Positions 1 through 5,301 of a stretch of DNA of 6,887 bases are shown here, piece by piece. Numbering within the stretch: position 1 is the first letter of the stretch; the number at the start of each line of letters is the position of its first letter. The translations under genes were made by a program, and so were the position numbers. Origin of the DNA: JAIPEK01 sp041685935 (GTDB taxonomy: Bacteria; Desulfobacterota; Desulfobacteria; Desulfobacterales; Desulfobacteraceae); the NCBI GenBank assembly GCA_041685935.1, contig JAWLES010000129.1, positions 1 to 6,887 on the forward strand, read 5' to 3'. The notes beneath the pieces are model-generated. The model did not search any database. It worked only from the letters and a program-made list of their open reading frames with translations, and had not been told where the DNA came from.

Positions 1-327
1 TCTGATCTCGGCCGCATTATTTCAAAACAGATCGGTGTGCCCATGCAGATTATCCAGCTTATGGCCCCTGTGAAAAGGCCGGCCCCCCATAAGCCTGAAA
101 GGTGCGAAAACCTGGAAATCAAACGGTGTGTCTGCTCCTTTGCAAATGAAATCTGCCAGGCGGATGCGGACAACACGGGAGAAAAACGGAAAGAAGCCAT
201 CAAAAAGGTTATGAAGCGCTATGAACCGTTTTTTGATCCCGGATACAAAAAGGTGGATGACACCCTGAAGGCTTCAAGGCAGAAAATCATCAACAACGCG
301 AACATTTTCAACATTCATTCGGCCTGA
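1..327 (+). CDS. C-terminal part of an unrecognised protein, cut by the window edge
   Basis: Frame 1 is open from the first base to a TGA at 325-327 and gives 108 residues. A GTG at 37 could serve as a start, but it has no Shine-Dalgarno sequence ahead of it and the frame stays open upstream. The gene therefore most likely begins outside the window. The visible part is basic and apparently soluble, with no membrane segment. It carries four cysteines (window residues 35, 43, 45 and 52, spacing CX7CXCX6C) that could bind a metal or form disulfides. After these comes a Lys/Glu-rich, probably helical tail. I do not recognise the family and assign no function. It converges on the solute-binding protein gene with only 26 bases between the stop codons, so the two are not co-transcribed. 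Confidence 0.6.
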   Translation, partial: SDLGRIISKQIGVPMQIIQLMAPVKRPAPHKPERCENLEIKRCVCSFANEICQADADNTGEKRKEAIKKVMKRYEPFFDPGYKKVDDTLKASRQKIINNANIFNIHSA

Positions 328-353
328 CTCAAAAATTTTTCCCAACTTTTTAC

Positions 354-1154
354 CTACTTCAGATAACGGTTCATAATCCGGTCGTACTTTCCACTTTTCC
401 TGACCTGCTCAAGGCTTTTGTTAAACTTTTCCACATACTCCGGGTCGACCCTTTTTTTACTGAAGATCACATGGATATCGTTGGAAAACACCTTCATGGG
501 ATGGGGCGCAACTTCATCCCAAATTCCCAGTGATTTAAGGCCGGCGGTTCCGGATACCGGATCAGCCAGAAACCCGTCGATCCTGCCCCGCTGAAGTTTT
601 TTGTAGTTGTTTTCATTCACCTTGACCTCTTCCACCCTGTCGGAAAAGTCCTTTTGCTTGATAAGTCTTTCATATTCAGGGCCGTAGTAGTATCCCCGGG
701 TCACTCCCAGGGTAAAATCACTTCCGATGATGTCCTCAAGGGATTTGAAATCGTACTGATCCTTTTTCTCTTTTCTTACGAACAGTACAGCAGATTCCTG
801 GCGGTACGGATCGGAAAAAAGAGCCCACTCTTTCCGCTCTTTGGTAACCGAGGCTCCCAGCCCTGCGTCAAGATGCCCTTCCTTCAAATCCTTGATAACC
901 CTTTTCCAGGGAGTTTTCTGCCACCCGGCCTGTTCCTCCATATTTTCCAGAACCGCCTGAACCACGTCAATACCCAAGCCCGTGAGCTCCCCGCGTTCAT
1001 TTTCAAGCTGATAAGGTTCCCAGGGTTCCCACGCATACACATAAACCCTGCCGTCCTCGGCATGTGCAGCAGACACAAATACCAAAGCCGCCATTGCAAT
1101 AAAGATTGCCGCCATAACAGAAAATAATAATCCGCCTGTTGCTTCTGGTCTCAC
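354..1154 (-). CDS. Periplasmic solute-binding protein, family 3 (amino-acid type)
   Basis: This 266-residue protein has the layout of SBP_bac_3 (extracellular solute-binding protein family 3), which captures amino acids or similar small solutes in the periplasm, usually for an ABC importer. Residues 1-32 form a signal peptide: an Arg near the N-terminus, a hydrophobic core at about 9-28 and an AHA|ED cleavage site. The mature part shows the family's early motif (GLGIDVVQAV, 59-68), the central block with TKERKEWALFSDPY (104-117), and RGRIDGFLADP (189-199). By analogy with glutamine-binding protein, Arg107 and Asp198 fall where the ligand's carboxylate and amino groups are held. The start is GTG, chosen because AAGGAGG lies 4 bases upstream and because it gives a complete signal peptide; the later ATG (Met14) has no ribosome binding site. 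No permease or ATPase gene is adjacent, so it is an orphan binding protein here. The ligand cannot be read from sequence. Confidence 0.9.
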   Translation of the reverse strand: MRPEATGGLLFSVMAAIFIAMAALVFVSAAHAEDGRVYVYAWEPWEPYQLENERGELTGLGIDVVQAVLENMEEQAGWQKTPWKRVIKDLKEGHLDAGLGASVTKERKEWALFSDPYRQESAVLFVRKEKKDQYDFKSLEDIIGSDFTLGVTRGYYYGPEYERLIKQKDFSDRVEEVKVNENNYKKLQRGRIDGFLADPVSGTAGLKSLGIWDEVAPHPMKVFSNDIHVIFSKKRVDPEYVEKFNKSLEQVRKSGKYDRIMNRYLK

Positions 1155-1158
1155 ACCG

Positions 1159-1165
1159 CCTCCTT
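1159..1165 (-). promoter_or_regulatory. Ribosome binding site of the solute-binding protein gene
   Basis: On the minus strand AAGGAGG precedes a GTG by 4 bases. The match to the anti-Shine-Dalgarno sequence is strong and the spacing is short. It decides the start in favour of the GTG at 1154 over the in-frame ATG at 1115. Confidence 0.75.
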
Positions 1166-1378
1166 CGGGTTTAACTCAAAAAGGCAAACCCGGTCTGAAA
1201 ATACGTTATTGCAGGAAAATTCAGAAACATTTGAACCGTGCGCTACCAATGGACATATCAACCTCCGCCGGAAAAGTCAACGGCCCAACCGCAAAGCCCT
1301 GATCCGAAAACACCGGTCAAGATTTTTAACACCAGTGCATTCGGCCTGAAAGGAAAAGTCCCTTCCCGGACACCTCCC

Positions 1379-1407
1379 TTGAAAACAGATGCGGTATCAA
1401 CTATACT
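1379..1407 (+). promoter_or_regulatory. Sigma70-type promoter of the flavoprotein gene
   Basis: TTGAAA (1379-1384) is followed by exactly 17 bases and TATACT (1402-1407). Each hexamer matches the housekeeping consensus at five of six positions. Transcription would start near 1413-1415, giving a leader of about 25 bases before the ATG at 1439. This supports that ATG, since starts further upstream would lie before or inside the promoter. Confidence 0.7.
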
Positions 1408-1421
1408 AAGCTCTTTTTATC

Positions 1422-1428
1422 AGAGGAG
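1422..1428 (+). promoter_or_regulatory. Ribosome binding site of the flavoprotein gene
   Basis: AGAGGAG lies 10 bases before the ATG at 1439. Together with the promoter just upstream it fixes the start and rules out the longer reading from 1238. Confidence 0.65.
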
Positions 1429-1438
1429 CCGAGCGGTC

Positions 1439-2047
1439 ATGAACCATTCCCGCAGGATATTGGCAATTATAGGCAGCTACCGGAAAGGCGGGGTGATTGA
1501 TACAGCCACGGAGGAAGTACTCAGTGCTGCTGCCTTGAACAACAAACGCACAAAAATCAAAAAAATTTACCTGACTGATCAGAATGTCGAGTTCTGCACC
1601 AACTGCCGGAGCTGTACTGGACATCCCGGAGAGAGCCGGGGGGAATGCATACTCGGGGATGATATGGATACCATCCTTGGGGAGATTGAACGCTCGGACA
1701 CTGTTTTGCTGGCCTCTCCGGTGAATTTCGGCACTGTCACCGCTGTAATGAAACGGTTTACGGAAAGGCTTATCTGTTATGCATACTGGCCCCGGGGAGC
1801 AGGCGGCCCCAAGCCCCGGACCAGGCGAAAAAGCAGGCGTGCCGTGATCATAGTTTCCTCGGCCGCCCCTTCGCTTTTGACACGTTTCAGCACCTGCGCT
1901 GCAAAACCCCTGAAGACGGCTGCTAAACTTCTCGGTGCCGGAAAAACGGATATCATGTACATCGGGCTTGCCGCAGGGGAAGAACGGCCCGCACTCTCGT
2001 CAAGGGTGAAACAAAAGGCCCGGCGGATCGGAAAAGACATTTCCTGA
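1439..2047 (+). CDS. NADPH-dependent FMN reductase-like iron-sulfur flavoprotein
   Basis: The 202-residue product is a flavodoxin-fold protein of the NADPH-dependent FMN reductase / iron-sulfur flavoprotein (Isf, WrbA-like) group. These cytosolic proteins bind FMN and pass electrons to or from small acceptors in anaerobes. The N-terminus shows a beta strand and the FMN phosphate loop GSYRKGG (12-18). Next comes the four-cysteine cluster C53-X2-C56-X2-C59-X10-C70, followed by GDDMD (73-77) and the family block SPVNFGTVTAVMKRF (93-107). The cysteines are arranged like the compact [4Fe-4S] site of Isf proteins, although the last gap is longer than the X4-7 I recall for that site. The open frame extends 67 codons upstream, but the shorter start has a promoter, a ribosome binding site and good agreement with the family N-terminus. 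It is a single-gene unit converging on the dehydrogenase gene with 39 bases between them. Its physiological acceptor is unknown. Confidence 0.85.
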   Translation: MNHSRRILAIIGSYRKGGVIDTATEEVLSAAALNNKRTKIKKIYLTDQNVEFCTNCRSCTGHPGESRGECILGDDMDTILGEIERSDTVLLASPVNFGTVTAVMKRFTERLICYAYWPRGAGGPKPRTRRKSRRAVIIVSSAAPSLLTRFSTCAAKPLKTAAKLLGAGKTDIMYIGLAAGEERPALSSRVKQKARRIGKDIS

Positions 2048-2086
2048 AACAGAGCTGCCGACGTTTTGAATGCAGACAACAAACAG

Positions 2087-3052
2087 TCAAAAGGCACTGC
2101 TGAAATCTAGCAGCACCTTGAGTGCGTCCCGGCAGGCGGCCCTGCTGAACGCCTCTTCTGCCTTCCCTGCGGGAAATATATCCGTGACCAGCCTTGAAAG
2201 AGGCATGTCAGGGTATTTTTTCAGCACTTCAACCGCAAGCCGGAAATTTCCGCATCTGGACCCTTGAATTCTTATCTCGTTGACCACTGCCTGTGACAGA
2301 TTGACCCTGGAAAAATCATGAACGGTTGATTTCAACACCACCGTGCCCAATGGCCTGCAAAGGGAAAGCGCCTCTGAAATCCCTGAAGCCGTCCCTGTGG
2401 CCTCCACGACAAGATCGGCATCCCGTGGAGGGCTTTCATTTCTTCCGGAAAGGCGGAGTCCTTTCCAGGCAGCTCGTTCAAGTTTCCAGGCATGACGTCC
2501 GCAAAGGGTCACATTCTCCACTACTGCGGCAAGCGCCCATGCGCAAAGTATCCCGAGTTTCCCGTCCCCCATAACAACCGCATGCCCGTCCGACGGGATT
2601 TCCACCTGCTCTGTTATCCTGCATGCCGCGGCAAACGGCTCGATCAGCACTCCGGATTGATGATTCATAAAATCAGGCAATTCAACCAGGTTGGAAACCG
2701 GGAGTGTGACATATTCAGCCATGCACCCGTCAAGCCCCCTTATGCCCAGACTCCTGCGGGAGCTGCAGTGCGCTGCAACCCCTTTTTCACACATCGGGCA
2801 TTTTCCGCATGGGACATTGATACTCCCTGCGACTCTTTTGCCGATCCATTCCGGGTCGCCGCAGGCCTCCACCACTCCTGAAAACTCGTGTCCGGGGACC
2901 CCTGTGAAACCTGCGTATCCCTTTACAATCTCCAGGTCCGTCCTGCAGATGCCTGCATAAAAAACCCGGATCAGGGCCCAGCCGGCCGGTCTGTCCGGAA
3001 CCGGATAATCCCGGAGAACCGAAATTCCTCCATCCGTATAAACAGCCAGCAT
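2087..3052 (-). CDS. Zinc-dependent alcohol dehydrogenase-like oxidoreductase (MDR superfamily)
   Basis: This 321-residue protein belongs to the medium-chain dehydrogenase/reductase superfamily, which oxidises alcohols or reduces carbonyls with NAD(P)(H) in the cytosol. Catalytic zinc ligands are visible as Cys36 (GICRTD), His55-Glu56 (PGHEF) and Glu138 (LIEPF). The structural zinc lobe is complete with Cys82, Cys85, Cys88 and Cys96. The Rossmann motif is GDGKLG (162-167). The next strand ends in GRH (about 185-187) instead of the usual acidic residue, which could favour NADP(H). At 321 residues it is shorter than the common ~340-350 and resembles a short MDR-like subfamily with the same GDGKLG, VGRH and VLKST features; this resemblance is from memory. 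The ATG has GGAGG 7 bases upstream. It is the last gene of the minus-strand block, 41 bases after the DUF945 gene. The substrate cannot be inferred. Confidence 0.88.
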   Translation of the reverse strand: MLAVYTDGGISVLRDYPVPDRPAGWALIRVFYAGICRTDLEIVKGYAGFTGVPGHEFSGVVEACGDPEWIGKRVAGSINVPCGKCPMCEKGVAAHCSSRRSLGIRGLDGCMAEYVTLPVSNLVELPDFMNHQSGVLIEPFAAACRITEQVEIPSDGHAVVMGDGKLGILCAWALAAVVENVTLCGRHAWKLERAAWKGLRLSGRNESPPRDADLVVEATGTASGISEALSLCRPLGTVVLKSTVHDFSRVNLSQAVVNEIRIQGSRCGNFRLAVEVLKKYPDMPLSRLVTDIFPAGKAEEAFSRAACRDALKVLLDFSSAF

Positions 3053-3059
3053 CTGTATT

Positions 3060-3064
3060 CCTCC
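3060..3064 (-). promoter_or_regulatory. Ribosome binding site of the dehydrogenase gene
   Basis: GGAGG (minus strand) sits 7 bases before the ATG at 3052. It shows that the dehydrogenase is translated independently, although it is close behind the DUF945 gene. Confidence 0.7.
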
Positions 3065-3093
3065 ATATATGTTCAGTTCCGCAGCTTAACTTC

Positions 3094-4422
3094 CTACTGC
3101 AGCAACACCTCTTTACCATTCAAAAACAGTTTTCCGTCCCGGGTTTCAGCCTTGTGAACCAGGTCATCACCCTTTTTTACAAAAAAGCCCGTCTGCATGC
3201 CGGGATACACCGGAGAAAGCAACGTCTGCCTCTGTTGCGCCATCTGATACGGGAGCCGGAAATCGGATTTCAGTGAAAAAACATCCAGCGCCGCTGCAGG
3301 GTCATTGGCTATGGGAAGAAACCTGACAAAAGTCATATCCTTTTTCAATTTTAGCATTATGCTTCCCTTTACCCTGCCCTGGGGAAAGTCCGCCTGAAGC
3401 CGGGAAACCCGGATTTCAAGACCTTTCGTCAAAAGCTTTTCACATGCGGCGGCGATCTGCATTCCAGCCCTGCCCATCTGCCGCTCCACAGCTTTGCCTG
3501 CCCCCCGGCCCTCCTTGATTGCTTCCGGGTCCACCTTTTCGAGAATCCCTGCCGCAGCTTCGGACCAAAGTTTGGCAAACTCCCCGTACCGCTTTGCATC
3601 CATATGGTTCACCGCCACTTCCATAACCGGTTTGTCAATTTTACTATCTCCGGATGCAATCATGTCCGCCCCGTAGCCCGCTTCGATTGACACGGTGTTT
3701 TTATCACCGTCAAATGAGGATGTCAGCTCATATGTCAGATTGTCAACCTGAAGCTCCGTGTCCGCGTCCCAAGCAGTAAGCTTTTCCATCCGGCATGAGG
3801 CATTGCCGTCCCAGATCCGGCCGGTAATCCGTTTCATCTTTGATTTCATTTCAAACCGCCCCATGCTGAATTCCTCCGTAGAGGTCATGCCGCCCCAGTC
3901 CACCTCGGAACGGATGTTTTCAAGCCCCCTGTCCAGGTTAATGCTCACATGTCCGGGCCGTACTTGAACCGTTTTCCCCTTTCCTGCAAAGGAAAACCCG
4001 TCCACCTTACATGTGGACTCAATCTCTCCGGAAAGCGGGTAGCACGTGGAGATGGTCAAAGGGTTCCTGCCGTCAAGCTCCTGATCCACAAAATCGGTGA
4101 ACCACTTGTTCCGCTCAAGCGTGGTGTTGGAAACCGTCTTTATAAACCCGTGATCCGCATTTTCCACAAATACAATCGACTCGATTCCGTACAGGGGCTC
4201 CAGCGCCCCGGCTTTGAGTTCCCATTCAATCCTGGAGGACAAAAAGTTCCGGTCATACTCCCTGATTTCAACAGACATTCCTGTGCCCGAATCCTCGTAA
4301 ATGCGGTTGATGTCCGCGAACGCTCCCCTGACTATCCGTTCCACGGCAATTCCGCGGAAGAATGGAATGCCCGCCGCCGCTATGATCAGCACAAGACCTG
4401 CTGCTGCAATGATTTTTTTCAT
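3094..4422 (-). CDS. YdgA-like DUF945 family protein, membrane-anchored
   Basis: The 442-residue product resembles the DUF945 / YdgA family of Gram-negative envelope proteins, whose biochemical role is not established. Residues 4-22 form one hydrophobic segment after MKK. No clear AXA cleavage site follows, so it is probably an uncleaved anchor with the rest in the periplasm. The body alternates polar and apolar residues as in a large beta-rich fold. A helical, Ala/Glu/Lys-rich stretch (about 280-335) follows, and the protein ends with the typical GFFVKKGD...DGKLFLNGK block (about 412-438). Two cysteines at 127 and 138 could form a disulfide. E. coli YdgA is about 500 residues, so this is a somewhat short member. 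The ATG has AAGGGAG 7 bases upstream. It lies 54 bases after the methyltransferase and 41 before the dehydrogenase, consistent with one operon but giving no clear shared function. Confidence 0.75.
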   Translation of the reverse strand: MKKIIAAAGLVLIIAAAGIPFFRGIAVERIVRGAFADINRIYEDSGTGMSVEIREYDRNFLSSRIEWELKAGALEPLYGIESIVFVENADHGFIKTVSNTTLERNKWFTDFVDQELDGRNPLTISTCYPLSGEIESTCKVDGFSFAGKGKTVQVRPGHVSINLDRGLENIRSEVDWGGMTSTEEFSMGRFEMKSKMKRITGRIWDGNASCRMEKLTAWDADTELQVDNLTYELTSSFDGDKNTVSIEAGYGADMIASGDSKIDKPVMEVAVNHMDAKRYGEFAKLWSEAAAGILEKVDPEAIKEGRGAGKAVERQMGRAGMQIAAACEKLLTKGLEIRVSRLQADFPQGRVKGSIMLKLKKDMTFVRFLPIANDPAAALDVFSLKSDFRLPYQMAQQRQTLLSPVYPGMQTGFFVKKGDDLVHKAETRDGKLFLNGKEVLLQ

Positions 4423-4476
4423 GTTTTGTCTCCCTTTGAAAGTTTATATATCAGAATCCTTACCACATATAACCGG

Positions 4477-5301
4477 CTACAGCCTGTCTCTGCCTGCCTG
4501 TCCGGCAGAATGAAACGCAATATGGAAAGCTATCACCGCCACGGAATTGGCGGCGTTGATGGAATTTTTACGCCCCAGCATGGGAATTTGCACAAAATGG
4601 TCACAGGTCCGCATCACGTGCCGAGAGATCCCGTATTCCTCGTTCCCGAACACCACAATCCCCCTGGACGGCCACTCAAACCGGAAATACGGAACCGCAT
4701 GAGGAACCGTCTCAATTCCGACAACCAGGCAGTTGCGCTCCTTTTTCTTCTGCAGCAAAGATGCCAGATCATCAGTTTTTTCCACAGGAACCCATTCAGT
4801 TGCTCCCATGGCTGTTTTTTCCATTGAAGCTGATTTCCCGGAAAGGGTTCCCCCCACAATCACCGACTGAAAACCCGCCGCATCACACACCCTTACCGCG
4901 GACCCAACATTGAAAAGGCTTCGAAAAGAATCCAGGGCAATACTGTAATCCGGGCCTTTTGTCAGCGGATTTTCCTGATTCATGTCTCCGCATCCGACTT
5001 CGGGCAGAAGGTCATAATCTTTCGGAGATATCCCCATGGCTGCCCTGTGGAAATGAACCGCGTCGGAAATAAACTCGATCCACGCCTGCCGGTCCTTTTT
5101 TTCAGGAGAAGAATCCGGCACCAGCCCCATCCTGTCAAGCAACCCGGCATACAATGCATAAACCTCTTCCATCCGTGCCGGGCCGAGCCGGTTGGCTGCA
5201 AGTTTTCCGTAAATATCAGACAGCCACTTCACCAGCCATTTGTGCCGGTTGTGCGGGGCAAGCTTCAAAAACTTTTTCTCTGACAGGTAAAAAGAAGTCA
5301 C
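4477..5301 (-). CDS. SpoU/TrmH-family RNA 2'-O-ribose methyltransferase with unusual N-terminal domain
   Basis: This 274-residue protein has a C-terminal SPOUT (trefoil-knot) domain that uses S-adenosylmethionine to methylate a ribose 2'-hydroxyl in tRNA or rRNA. Motif 1 is visible as IALDSFRSLFNVGSAVR (121-137), with Asn131 and Arg137, the expected catalytic arginine. Motif 2 is IVVFGNEEYGIS (215-226). Motif 3 is VQIPMLGRKNSINAANSVAV (237-256), including the Pro and the Ser-Ile-Asn of the cofactor knot. The first ~118 residues look helical and charged and do not resemble the usual small L30e-like substrate-binding domain of SpoU enzymes; I do not recognise them. The GTG start overlaps the stop codon of the upstream kinase gene (GTGA), with AAGGA 10 bases before it, suggesting translational coupling. 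The RNA target is unknown. A short AT-rich stretch follows before the DUF945 gene. Confidence 0.85.
   Translation of the reverse strand: MTSFYLSEKKFLKLAPHNRHKWLVKWLSDIYGKLAANRLGPARMEEVYALYAGLLDRMGLVPDSSPEKKDRQAWIEFISDAVHFHRAAMGISPKDYDLLPEVGCGDMNQENPLTKGPDYSIALDSFRSLFNVGSAVRVCDAAGFQSVIVGGTLSGKSASMEKTAMGATEWVPVEKTDDLASLLQKKKERNCLVVGIETVPHAVPYFRFEWPSRGIVVFGNEEYGISRHVMRTCDHFVQIPMLGRKNSINAANSVAVIAFHIAFHSAGQAGRDRL

Larger units (their letters stand above)
1155..1438. other. Divergent intergenic region between the binding protein and flavoprotein genes
   Basis: About 284 bases separate the two divergent starts. The frame of the flavoprotein is open upstream to 1238, but that stretch encodes a Pro/Thr/Ser/Lys-rich sequence unlike a flavodoxin fold and it contains a good promoter, so I treat it as non-coding. 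The right end holds the flavoprotein promoter and ribosome binding site. For the leftward gene I found only its ribosome binding site. The best minus-strand pair, TTTCTG near 1227 and TATTTT near 1203, is too poor to call. No convincing operator palindrome, riboswitch or small gene was seen. Confidence 0.5.

Noticed and set aside
328..353. AAAAATTTTT and nearby T-runs as a bidirectional terminator
   Set aside because: There is no GC-rich stem, only A/T runs, so an intrinsic terminator cannot be supported.
654..1127. A 157-codon plus-strand frame antisense to the solute-binding protein
   Set aside because: It lies wholly inside a gene with a signal peptide and strong family motifs, and has no ribosome binding site or recognisable domain.
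1231..1259. TTGAAC with CATATC as a second plus-strand promoter
   Set aside because: The -10 match is poor, and a much better promoter lies closer to the gene.
2097..2113. CTGCT/AGCAG hairpin near the convergent gene ends as a terminator
   Set aside because: The stem is only five base pairs with no following T-run, and it lies inside the end of the dehydrogenase coding region.
3949..4827. A 292-codon plus-strand open frame antisense to two genes
   Set aside because: It spans the DUF945 gene start, the intergenic gap and the methyltransferase end on the opposite strand. Its translation is rich in Arg, Pro and His with no domain signature, while both opposing frames have clear family motifs.
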